A DNA stretch of 64,000 nt from Enterovibrio coralii (GTDB taxonomy: Bacteria > Pseudomonadota > Gammaproteobacteria > Enterobacterales > Vibrionaceae): contig NZ_LNTY01000062.1 of assembly GCF_001559595.1 (NCBI RefSeq), positions 1 to 64,000 of the forward strand. The letters are read 5' to 3'. Shown here one piece after another: positions 20,098 to 28,665 of this stretch. A program made the position numbers and the translations under genes. Under the pieces are notes generated by a model, which saw nothing but the letters and a program-made list of their open reading frames with translations, ran no database searches and was not told the origin of the DNA. Positions within the stretch are counted from its first letter, which is position 1; each line of letters opens with the position of its first letter.

Positions 20098-21779
20098 TTA
20101 CGCTTTTGGTTTCAGGTCAAGAACGTGCAGCAGACGCTCTGGAGTACCTTGCCAAATCAGTGGACGACCTTTCGCATTCGCGTCGTTCCACCAACCAGTA
20201 AAGCGAGTTTCGTTGTACTGGTATACTGATGCCGCAGACATTACTGGGATAACTACTTGATTGTCAGAAAGGATCTTCTCAATCTTGTGAGCCATTTCCA
20301 GCTGCTCTGCTTGGTCAGCAGTTGCGTAGAAGTTCTCTAGCAGCTTATCAACTTCAGCACTCTGGAAGCGGTGCATCGCGAAACGTGGGTTACCAGTTTC
20401 AGCCATGAAGCGTGAGTGGAAGCCAGAGTCCCAAGTCAGGTGTGGATCTGGACCAGTGAAGTAGTTAGTCAGAGCTACGTCGAACGTACCGCCAGCCATC
20501 TCTTGGTTGTATACAGAGAAGTCAGGAGTTACTGCTTTAGCTTTGATACCTACGTCAGCCAGGTTTTCAGCTGCCAGTTGTGCAGTGTTGTTCCAGTCAG
20601 TCCAGCCAGATGGAGTCTGGATAGAAAGCTCGAAGCTCTTACCTGATGGAGTTTCAACGAAGCCGTCACCGTTGGTGTCTTTGAAGCCTGCTTTCGCAAG
20701 AAGCTCTTTAGAGAAGTCAACGTTGTATTCGTTGTATTTCTTCGCTGCGTTGTACGTTTCTGGGTTAGACCAGCTTTGGTACAGAGCCGCGATACCTGCT
20801 GCAGAGTGGTTTGGAGAACCAGCACCGTAGAACGCGATGTCAACGATAGATTGACGGTCGATAGAAGCAGACATTGCGCGACGGAAGTCAACGTTAGTCA
20901 GTGCTTCGTTTTTCGCTGCATCTGGGTGCTCAAAGTTAACAAGCAGGTTAACTGCAGAACCTACTGGCGCTGGCCAGTATTTGTGGTTTTTGTTTACTGA
21001 AGCGTAAACTGCATCGATGTCTGGAATGAAAGAAGAAGTCCAGTCCAGCTCAGAAGCTACGATCTTAGACAGCAGACCGTCGTTGTTTACGATAAGAGGC
21101 ATACGCAGACAGTCGATGTCTAGGTTAGCCGCATCCCAGTAGTTAGGGTTCTGACACTGAACGTAAAGGTTGCTAGTGAACGTATCTACTTCAGTGAAAG
21201 GACCTGTACCTACAGGGTTTTTGTTTTCGTAAGCTTCTGGCTTGTCGATTTTGCTCCAGATGTGCTTAGGAACAACTGGTGTTTGAACCAGTTTGAAAGG
21301 AGCTGATGAGTTTGCATCGTGCAGAGAAATCTCAACAGAGTTGCCTTTCAGTTTCACGTCAGAAATCAGCTCAGCGTTACCCGCCAAGTCGATTGCTGCA
21401 TTGTTACGAATAAGGTCGTAAGTAAATGCAACGTCTTCTGCAGTGAAAGGAGTGCCGTCAGACCATTTAACGCCTTCACGAATTTCAAAAGTCACTTTTT
21501 TCAGATCGTCAGAAATTGTGTAGTCCTTCGCCAGACGCATAACTGGCTTGTTACCATCCAGTTGGTTGAAAACGACGAGTGGCTCGTAAACGAAGTCATA
21601 GTTGTTTTCAAGCTAGTCTGTAAGAACGGGTTGAAGTTCTGAGTAAGCTGTGGGTAGAAGTCAGGTACAATTGTCAGTTCTACTCGATCAGCAGCGCTAA
21701 CAACTGGTGCTGCTAGTGCAGACGCTGCGGCCGCAACGACGGCAACTGCAATTTTTGTTTTCTTTAGATTGGCAAGCAT
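20098..21779 (-). CDS. cbp: Periplasmic chitooligosaccharide-binding protein (ABC SBP, family 5; frameshifted as read)
   Basis: Binds (GlcNAc)n in the periplasm, delivers it to the ABC importer and, in V. cholerae, holds the sensor ChiS inactive until sugar is bound. It has 560 residues after repair: a signal peptide (MLANLKKTKIAVAVVAAAAS.. cleaved after VSA), then the SBP family 5 fold with VKWSDGTPFTAEDVAFTYD and VNNDGLLSKIV. The frame breaks in the T run at 21605-21608 (plus strand), one base short; repair gives SLKNNYDFVYEP. It is the first gene of the operon after a long regulatory gap, as V. cholerae VC0620. Repression of ChiS is taken from the homologue. Confidence 0.93.
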
Positions 21780-21939
21780 AGCTGTTCCTTACTAGTTGCT
21801 TTGTTTCACTTGAAACTGACCCTTAAAAAGAAACTGGTCAGGCCGGAACCCGCTATGAATAACCAGACAAGTGAACTTGGCTATTCACATGGCCGTGCAG
21901 GCTCAGTGCAAGCCTAGGAAACTCCGGTTCCGGTTTTGG

Positions 21940-22044
21940 GTCAATTGCCTCGCCCGTCAAATTCGTTAAAAACAAAAAGGGGTGCGTCAAAAACGTTAAA
22001 AATGACGTTTTTGACGATGATTGACGGCTATTGACCGGGGTCAA
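21940..22044 (-). promoter_or_regulatory. Chitobiose operon regulatory region: array of GTCAA/TTGAC half-sites
   Basis: Seven GTCAA or TTGAC words fall in 105 bases, at 21940, 21956, 21986, 22011, 22021, 22031 and 22040. They include a perfect 11-bp inverted repeat GTCAAAAACGT/ACGTTTTTGAC with an 8-base spacer (21986-22015), the palindrome TTGACC-GG-GGTCAA (22031-22044), and a 19-base direct repeat of 16/19 identity 30 bases apart (21955 and 21985). The region is 160-265 bases upstream of the operon's first gene. In V. cholerae ChiS binds this promoter directly, so these are the natural candidate ChiS sites; I do not rely on a remembered consensus. Confidence 0.6.
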
Positions 22045-22079
22045 ATAACACCCGGTTTAGCCAAGTGAATTGTCATTAA

Positions 22080-22091
22080 GTTAGTATTTAC
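22080..22091. promoter_or_regulatory. Candidate SlmA-binding site in the chitobiose promoter
   Basis: GTTAGTATTTAC matches the palindromic SlmA site GTGAGTACTCAC at 9 of 12 positions and keeps both outer GT..AC ends and the central AGTA. The nucleoid-occlusion protein SlmA is a reported direct activator of chitobiose utilisation in V. cholerae, so the location fits. The match alone is modest. Confidence 0.45.
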
Positions 22092-22207
22092 TATCGACAT
22101 AATTGCCATTGATAAAGGGTTTAATGTTAATGAAATATTTTGGTGATCAGGATCTCCTATCTTTTAAAGCGTTAATTTTCTGCTGAAAATATCGCACGTC
22201 GTTTTGT

Positions 22208-22223
22208 TGTGATTATCTTCTCA
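22208..22223. promoter_or_regulatory. Possible CRP site upstream of the chitobiose operon
   Basis: TGTGA-N6-TCTCA matches the CRP consensus TGTGA-N6-TCACA at 9 of 10 positions, about 430 bases upstream of the first gene. Catabolite control of chitin genes is expected, but the distance is long and the match could be chance. The rest of the gap 21780-22551 holds no gene that I can see. Confidence 0.3.
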
Positions 22224-22551
22224 TAAACGAAAACTTAGTGAGTAGAAAAAGGCTTGCGGTTGAAATATGGCCGTTTTGAAGCCGTAAAAATCCATGATTT
22301 TGCGGGTGGAAAAATGTGTTTGAGAGATGTTTGAAGCGAAAAAATAAGTGGGTTTTTTGGGGCGATATTGAAGGGCACTAAGCCGTTTGTTAAAACGCTT
22401 TTTTGGACACAGCATCACGTTATGTAAAGGCGATAGAGGGCTCTAAATCCTCTCATATACGTCGTTGTAAAAGGCGAGGAAAGGCGATTAAAACAATAGG
22501 GCTGTATCGATATTCGTTTGAGCGAATAGCCCCTGCTTGAGCGTCAGTCAC

Positions 22552-22577
22552 AAAAAAGCCTCTCTATCGAGAGGCTT
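22552..22577 (-). terminator. chiS terminator
   Basis: AAGCCTCTC and GAGAGGCTT pair around a 4-base loop and end in six Ts on the minus strand. It lies about 45 bases past the chiS stop and separates chiS from the chitobiose operon, so the two are distinct transcription units. Confidence 0.9.
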
Positions 22578-22622
22578 CTTTCAGTATGGCAAGTCGATTT
22601 TTCTGACTGCCTTATCGGCTGA

Positions 22623-25600
22623 TCAGCCTTGCAGTTTGTCGCGCAGGAACTCGACTTCAGCGCGCTCTTGGTTGTGCTCACCGCAGCGCTCCAGCACGAA
22701 GTCTATGGTGTTTAGTACGGTTCGCCATCTTGGCGATTTAGGCACAGTTTCGGTATGCAGGTATTTATCAAGCGTACGCGTTTGCAGTGTGCTTCGGTCA
22801 AGGTAAACACGCCACAGGCCGCTTTCTTCGGCCAAATCAAACTTCGACTTGCCTGTACTTGCGTTCCAGTAGCTCAAGGTGCCCAGCATCACTTTCACTA
22901 AGGTGTCGCGGATAACGTCCGTTTTATCTGGCTGACCACCGGAGAACTTATCTGCCATGCGAGTAAACTCGCCGCCGAGCTCGCGCAGTTGTTGCAGGTT
23001 TTCTAACGTCCCGTCAAAGGCATAGTCAGAAAGGGCTTCTACCGCTTTTTCTAGCTGCTCGACTCGGTGTGATGACGCCTTACCGCCTGTGCTCATAATG
23101 AACATCATTTGAAGCCCTGAAGACTCCGGTAGCGTAATGACGTCAGAGCTTACATCGACAATTTCACCGTCAATCTTGAACTTAATTTGCCCGCTGTAAT
23201 GACCACGGTTTGCTTCTGGCAGCGCCATAGCAAGGAAATCTTCCAGCAAGTGACGCTCAAGCTGCTCGGCACTCAAATGGAAAATCGAATGACAGGCATC
23301 GTTGGCATAGCTGATTTTCCCGTTGCCCTGCACACATAAAATGGCCTCAGAGGCGGAGTCCAGCATCTCGAACAGTCGGCTTTGGACTTCACGAAGTCCC
23401 GCTTCGACTTGGTCGCGCTCGCCAATCTCCTCATTCAATTGACGGTTCTTTTCGCGCTCTTGTTCGGTAAGAGACGCGTCAATATAGGCACGGATACGCG
23501 CGCTCAATTCGTCTTTGTTGAATGGCTTGGTGAGGTAATCGTTCGCACCCGCATCAAAGCCTTTGACCTTATCTTGTACCTGACCAAGTGCCGACAGCAT
23601 GATGATTGGCAGCTCACTGCGTGAATATCGCTCGCGTAAGTGGGCACAAACTTCGTAACCGCTAAGCTCTGGCATCATGACATCGAGCAACATAAGGTCA
23701 GGCTGCTCCATGGTGACAGATTCGATTGCCTGTCGGCCGTTTTCTACGGTTTTGACGCGATAACCTTCAAGCTTCAAGAAGTTGTTCAGAACTTGCAGGT
23801 TTACGGGTTCATCATCGACCACCAGGATCAGCGGCCCGTCAGGGTTTTCTGGAAGCTGTTCAATTTCCAAAGGTTCGACGTCAATTTTAGGCACAGCGAA
23901 ATGCACGTTTTTCGCCAGACGCGTTTTCGCTTTATCTTCTTCTGTTGCAATTGGCAGCGTGAAGCTAAAGGTAGTGCCCACCATGGGTTGGCTACTGACA
24001 TAAAGCTGCCCACCCATGATATCGATAAGCTGACGGCTGATGGATAGACCCAGTCCCGCCCCTTGGCGATAGGCATTGGAGCCGCTTGACGCTTGGGTGA
24101 GAGGCTCAAAGATGTATTCCAGTTGATCAGACGGGATACCTTGTCCGGTATCAACCACCTGAATACGGATTTGATCGTCCAGCACGGTTGCTGAAATGAT
24201 GATCTTGCCTTCATCCGTATATTTGATGGCGTTGCCAATTAAGTTGTAAAGCACTTGCTCCAAACGCTGTTCGTCTGCGCGCACCAAAGGTAAATCAATA
24301 GGGAGTTGGTTAATAATGCGAACCGGTTTGCCGCCCAGCAGGTGGCTAGATAGCTCGATAACCAAGCGCGCAGCGGTTGCGGTATCCACGGCTTGTGGCG
24401 AAATTTCCAAGTCGCCGTAACGCATCTTGTGGTAGTCCAGCAAATCATCAACCAATGTCGATAAGCGCTCACCGCTGTTGATCAGCATCTGCAATTGGAG
24501 TTTTTGACGTTCAGGCAGCGGGCCTTCAACCCCAGCAAGAATAGACTCAGCAATACCAATCATGCCGTGCAGCGGGGTGCGCAGTTCATGAGAAGTGGTC
24601 GCAAGGAAGTCATCCTTCATGCGGTCGGCTTGTTGTAGCTCTTCGTTCTTTTGCTTGATGGTCTGAATATTGAGTTCAAGCTCTTTGTTCTGCTCACGGA
24701 TGAGCGCGAGCTTTTCGCGAACAGAACGCTGCATGCGTGCAAAACTTATCGCCAGGCGACCGATTTCATCTTCGCGGTCTGTGCTACTGATTTTCTGATC
24801 CAAATCACCGGCGGAAACCTGTTCTGCCGCCCAAGTTAAGCGAAGCAGTGGTGCTGTGATGGAGTTGGACAGCAAGTGAGAGGCGAATACCACAAGCACA
24901 ATCGCCACAACCATCACTACGATGAAAATCTTCTCAAGTTGGTAGATACGCGCGAAGGCTTCTTCTTCTGGCAGTTCAAGAATCAGTGCCCACTGGTTGT
25001 CGAACACCGAAATGGGGGAGTAAGCACCCAGCACGCGCATACCGTCTGAGCCCAAGAAACTCCCCACTTCCGTCAAGCCAGACAGTGCAGCTTCTACGGC
25101 GGAGTTGTCGATAGGTGAGATAGGCTGTTTATCTTGCGCATTACGCGGCAGTAAGTCTTCGCCGACCAACAGAGAACTGATGAAGCCTTTCTCTCTTGGC
25201 GTGTCATTGAGCATGTTGGCCAGTGCGGTGTTTGGCAGTTTGAACAGCACATAGCTGTGCAGGTATCCCTGCTGTTTGACGGGCGCGGCAAACCAAGCAT
25301 AAAGCTTACCGTCACTTGATTGCGTGAAGTCGGTGAAAGCCACTGGTGTGGAGTCGGTATCGCTGCTCGATGCGTTGGTTAGGCGTTGAATGTCTGCAAA
25401 GGTTTTACCAACAGCAGTGGTCTTCCACTGTGGCTCCATTAGGTTCGCGCCAAAGTTATTTTCTTTTAACGCGGAATACACGACGTTTCCGTCAATATCG
25501 ACCAAGAGGATGTCGGTAAAGTCAGAGCGCTTTAGGTGTTCTTTGAACGCCCAGTCATAACGTTTGTGCAGCAGACGATAACGCTCGCTGCCAACATAAT

Positions 25601-25991
25601 TACTGTCACTGACCCGATTCGGATCCGCGTTCGGGTTGCCGCTCGCGTCTTTACCGTAATTTTGACGGGCGATTTGGCTGGCTTCTTCGCGGGTGTCCCC
25701 AAGAAGGTGGAAAGACGCAACTAGGCCATAAAAACGTCCGCCCGTTACGGTAGCAAGCTCTGAGCGGGAAAAGGATTTTACTTCCGAGTATTTAGCATCG
25801 AAGTAGCTGTTGATTTGCTCTTGCTTGTTGTCGCGGAGGAACGCCAAATGCGTGGTGCTTTGGGTTTCGAGGTCACTGCTGTGCGATTCGAGAAAGAAAA
25901 TCGCGAGCAGGGTAAGCGGCGTGATACTTAACGCCAAAAAAGCGAGCATAAGCGTATGCTGCAATCGCTTAAATCGTTGTTTCTTTTGCAT
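22623..25991 (-). CDS. chiS: ChiS, hybrid sensor kinase controlling chitin utilisation
   Basis: Inner-membrane regulator of 1122 residues with an intact frame. In order: a transmembrane segment (residues about 12-34), a periplasmic dCache-like sensor to about residue 350, a second transmembrane segment (IFIVVMVVAIVLVVFASHLL), HAMP and a coiled coil. Then come the kinase H-box TTSHELRTPLHGM (His near 467) with N and G boxes, a receiver with LMLLDVMMPELSG (Asp near 769), a PAS-like segment and a C-terminal region. In V. cholerae that C-terminal region is a DNA-binding domain, so ChiS itself activates the chitobiose promoter. ATG 25991 begins MQKKQRFKRLQHT before the membrane segment; an upstream in-frame codon adds 9 residues. 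It lies upstream of the operon it controls. Confidence 0.95.
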   Translation of the reverse strand: MQKKQRFKRLQHTLMLAFLALSITPLTLLAIFFLESHSSDLETQSTTHLAFLRDNKQEQINSYFDAKYSEVKSFSRSELATVTGGRFYGLVASFHLLGDTREEASQIARQNYGKDASGNPNADPNRVSDSNYVGSERYRLLHKRYDWAFKEHLKRSDFTDILLVDIDGNVVYSALKENNFGANLMEPQWKTTAVGKTFADIQRLTNASSSDTDSTPVAFTDFTQSSDGKLYAWFAAPVKQQGYLHSYVLFKLPNTALANMLNDTPREKGFISSLLVGEDLLPRNAQDKQPISPIDNSAVEAALSGLTEVGSFLGSDGMRVLGAYSPISVFDNQWALILELPEEEAFARIYQLEKIFIVVMVVAIVLVVFASHLLSNSITAPLLRLTWAAEQVSAGDLDQKISSTDREDEIGRLAISFARMQRSVREKLALIREQNKELELNIQTIKQKNEELQQADRMKDDFLATTSHELRTPLHGMIGIAESILAGVEGPLPERQKLQLQMLINSGERLSTLVDDLLDYHKMRYGDLEISPQAVDTATAARLVIELSSHLLGGKPVRIINQLPIDLPLVRADEQRLEQVLYNLIGNAIKYTDEGKIIISATVLDDQIRIQVVDTGQGIPSDQLEYIFEPLTQASSGSNAYRQGAGLGLSISRQLIDIMGGQLYVSSQPMVGTTFSFTLPIATEEDKAKTRLAKNVHFAVPKIDVEPLEIEQLPENPDGPLILVVDDEPVNLQVLNNFLKLEGYRVKTVENGRQAIESVTMEQPDLMLLDVMMPELSGYEVCAHLRERYSRSELPIIMLSALGQVQDKVKGFDAGANDYLTKPFNKDELSARIRAYIDASLTEQEREKNRQLNEEIGERDQVEAGLREVQSRLFEMLDSASEAILCVQGNGKISYANDACHSIFHLSAEQLERHLLEDFLAMALPEANRGHYSGQIKFKIDGEIVDVSSDVITLPESSGLQMMFIMSTGGKASSHRVEQLEKAVEALSDYAFDGTLENLQQLRELGGEFTRMADKFSGGQPDKTDVIRDTLVKVMLGTLSYWNASTGKSKFDLAEESGLWRVYLDRSTLQTRTLDKYLHTETVPKSPRWRTVLNTIDFVLERCGEHNQERAEVEFLRDKLQG

Positions 25992-26178
25992 GTCTCTGCC
26001 TGACAAATAGAAAATCAATATGCGCGGAGAATCAGCCGAATTTGTCGACTTTGACGGCTAGGGGAGCAAGCGCAGATGAAAATAGTCCTTATCCGGCTCT
26101 TATACTGACTTAATTTTTGTTGGCAAGTAAGTTATCAATGAAGTACGCGTGAGAGCGCAAAATTAACGTATTTAACGG

Positions 26179-26197
26179 AGGGCCGCACCGCGGCCCT
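26179..26197 (-). terminator. Hairpin after rsmC
   Basis: AGGGCCGC and GCGGCCCT form a perfect 8-bp stem with a 3-base loop, 9 bases past the rsmC stop. The minus-strand 3' side has only a weak T tract, so termination may be inefficient. Confidence 0.55.
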
Positions 26198-26205
26198 ACG
26201 AGGAA

Positions 26206-27231
26206 TTAAGCAGATTTGATTGCGTGGTAAATCGCAAATTTGGTGTTTTTGGCGGGTGTGTCGCAATGTCCAAATGCGGTTTCAATAAATGGCGGATAGC
26301 GAAGAAAGCTGTTTGCCACAATCATCAACTGACCGTTTTTATTGAGGTGCTCAGGTGCGCGCTCCAAGAAAGTTTCTGTCGCAGCGTAGTGCGTTTTCAA
26401 ACCGGCATGGAAAGGCGGGTTACTGATGATGTTATCAAAGCGACCATCAATCTCGCTGTAGACATCGGATGCCAAGACGTTTCCGTCAAGATTGTTAAAA
26501 CGCAGCGTTTCCTTGGCTGATTCCACCGCCAACGCGCTGATGTCCACCATAGTGATAGAGGCATTTGGATTACGCAGTTTGATCGCACAACCAATGACAC
26601 CCGCACCGCAGCCGAAGTCCAACACGCTCCCTTTTAGCGCAGGCAAGGTATCGAGCAGCAGTTGACTGCCGATATCCAATTCACCGTGGCTAAATACGCC
26701 CGGCAGAGAGCGAATGGTAATGGTTTGACCCTGGATATCCAGCGGGTAGCTTTTGTACCAGTCTTCGAGGTTGAAAGGCGCAGGTTCATTGACGCACTGT
26801 CCCCAATAGAAACTGCAACGACGTGCAGAGTCGAACTTGGTGACGCGACCGTAAGGCGCAAACATCTTCTCAATGCTTTTCACGCCACTGCGGTTTTCAC
26901 CGACAACCACGATTTCCGTGTCTTTGCCGAGGCTAGCCATCAGCATCGATAGCAGGAAGTCGGCTTCAGCTTTGGCTTTTGGCCAGTACAACAACACCAT
27001 GTCTACGTTAGGCTGCTTCTGGTAGCTCGCACCAAACTGCACGTTAAGATTGTCAAAACGTTTCATCTGGTTGGCATAAGCAAGGTTGGTGGTGAAAATG
27101 CTAACGCTTGCTGCCGTGCTCAGAAGTTCCGTTGCGAACGTATCTTCGAGTTCGCCTGCAAGCAGGACGTGTTTACCGTCGAAGTACTCGAGTTGGCGTT
27201 CAACAACTTGACTTGGGGTGCTGTAAGACAT
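26206..27231 (-). CDS. rsmC: 16S rRNA (guanine1207-N2)-methyltransferase RsmC
   Basis: Methylates G1207 of 16S rRNA using SAM. It has 341 residues, the usual length. The N-terminal pseudo-methyltransferase half contains VVVGENRSGVKSIEKM and SARRCSFYWG. The C-terminal catalytic half contains LPGVFSHGELDIGSQLLLD, the SAM-binding VLDFGCGAGVIGCAI and the catalytic IISNPPFHAG. The spacing and motifs follow E. coli RsmC throughout. It sits directly upstream of chiS in the same direction, as in V. cholerae, but a hairpin follows it. Confidence 0.96.
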   Translation of the reverse strand: MSYSTPSQVVERQLEYFDGKHVLLAGELEDTFATELLSTAASVSIFTTNLAYANQMKRFDNLNVQFGASYQKQPNVDMVLLYWPKAKAEADFLLSMLMASLGKDTEIVVVGENRSGVKSIEKMFAPYGRVTKFDSARRCSFYWGQCVNEPAPFNLEDWYKSYPLDIQGQTITIRSLPGVFSHGELDIGSQLLLDTLPALKGSVLDFGCGAGVIGCAIKLRNPNASITMVDISALAVESAKETLRFNNLDGNVLASDVYSEIDGRFDNIISNPPFHAGLKTHYAATETFLERAPEHLNKNGQLMIVANSFLRYPPFIETAFGHCDTPAKNTKFAIYHAIKSA

Positions 27232-27311
27232 GGATGCCTCTGGGTATCAAAATAGAGCGCGGATTCTCCCACAAAGCGTGCGATGTGGAAACAACCCGCG
27301 CGGCAAGATTG

Positions 27312-28395
27312 TCAGGTGTTGTCCTGCTTCTCCAAGAAGTTATGGAATTCTGTCTCATACATGCGGAACAGAACCAAGGTCAGAGAGAAGATGATAGGGC
27401 CGTATATCAGACCCATTAGGCCGTAAACCTGAAGACCACCGATCAATGAGAAGAAGATCAGCAGGGTGTTCATGCCTGAATTGCCTTGCATCAGAAGTGG
27501 TCTGAGGATGTTATCGACAGAGCCGACAACCAGCACGCCCCAAGCAGCGAGGAACATTGCCCACTGCCATTCGCCAATGAGAAGCAAATAGCCCGCCGCC
27601 GGTACCCAGATCAATGCCGTTCCCACCACAGGAATGAATGACGCAAACGCCATCATGGTGCCCCAGAATAATCCGGCAAAACCGGCCAGCCACATGGCAA
27701 AACCACCGACAAAGCCTTGCGCTAATGCCGTCAGGAAGGAGCCCATTACGGCAGATTTCGCGACCTTTTCTACTTCGTCAAGGATCATGTCTTCCTGTGT
27801 TCGAGACAGCGGGCTGACATGGCGAAGCGTTTGGATGATTTTCTCGTGGTCGCGCAGCAAGAAGAACAAGACGAACAGCATCAGCAGGAAGTTGACCAAA
27901 CCACCGGTTACATCACCGAGGATTTTTGAGCTCATGCCAATCATTTCAGAGCTAAGTGACGAGACGGTTGACGCCGCACGAGAGATGATTTCTTGCGGTT
28001 TGATGGAATCAAACGGTAGCCACTTATCCAGTGAATGCAGGGTTGATTGCACAATCGGCATGGAAAGGATTTCTTTTGCACCGCCTGTACTCAGCCACTC
28101 ATAGGCACCGGTAAAGAAGGTGATCCCTTGGCGTAAAATGGCGATCGCGACAAAAATCATCGGAATGATGATGATGACAGTCAACACAGTACAAGAGATA
28201 ACGGCTGCAATATTCGGGTGAGATTTCAGTCGGCTTTCAATTCGGTCATGCACCGGAAAAAACAGCAGCGACACAATGAATGCGAGGACGATTGAACCAT
28301 ATACGGGGCGATAAGTGCATAACAGGCGTAAGCGGCGAGGGCCAGCGCGCAATAAGCGTCCAATGCCGAGGTTCAACCTTAAACGATGATGCCAT
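27312..28395 (-). CDS. AI-2E (PerM) family membrane permease (frameshifted twice as read)
   Basis: Multi-span inner-membrane protein of 361 residues after repair, family PF01594 (AI-2E/YdiK/PerM). The substrate is unknown; some members export autoinducer-2 or act in Na+/H+ exchange. The C-terminal membrane blocks include GNSGMNTLLIFFSLIGGLQV and YGLMGLIYGPIIFSL. The true start is ATG 28395, seven bases after AAGGAG, giving MASSFKVEPRHWTLIA. Two single-base losses follow, near 28346 and at 28297-28298. With both restored the N terminus reads AALALAAYACYALIAPYM then GSIVLAFIVSLLFFP, the expected first membrane spans. Without repair the N-terminal 30 residues look unlike the family. Confidence 0.87.
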
Positions 28396-28495
28396 TCATA
28401 GGCTCCTTATTTTTTCGCCAGAAAGAGATCTGGAGAACAGTGTAGTTTGAGGCGTATGATACGTTGTGACTTTTGATGGAAAAAGGATAAATATT

Positions 28496-28603
28496 GTGCC
28501 GTGTTGTGAAGGTCAATGTCAGTCCAAGAAAAAGCGCAGAATCAGTCTGCCTCTCGTTATCTTTGGCGTACTCGCTATTTTGGTGGTTATTAACTGGCAA
28601 TAG
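28496..28603 (+). CDS. Short Cys-rich single-span membrane protein (35 residues)
   Basis: GTG-started ORF of 35 residues. It begins with a Cys-rich head (PCCEGQC), then a basic stretch (KKKRR), then a hydrophobic span LPLVIFGVLAILVVI and a short tail NWQ. By the positive-inside rule the Cys-rich head would be cytoplasmic. AAGGA lies about 9 bases before the GTG, and a strong terminator starts 15 bases after the stop, so it looks like a complete small transcription unit between the permease and hemL. I do not recognise the family. A CCxxxC pattern suggests metal or cluster binding, but this is a guess. Confidence 0.5.
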   Translation: MPCCEGQCQSKKKRRISLPLVIFGVLAILVVINWQ

Positions 28604-28617
28604 CGGGGCGGAAACAC

Positions 28618-28646
28618 AAAAAAGCGGAGCCTTAGCTCCGCTTTTT
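28618..28646. terminator. Bidirectional terminator (small ORF and hemL)
   Basis: AAAGCGGAGC pairs with GCTCCGCTTT around CTTA, with A and T runs on both flanks. It serves the plus-strand small ORF and the minus-strand hemL, whose stop is 19 bases away. Confidence 0.9.
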
Positions 28647-28665
28647 CATTTACATCTTGTGACGA

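Noticed and set aside
22499..22532. Bulged hairpin beyond the chiS terminator as an sRNA
   Set aside because: GGGCT/AGCCC and ATTCG/CGAAT arms are short and interrupted, and no promoter or second terminator frames it.
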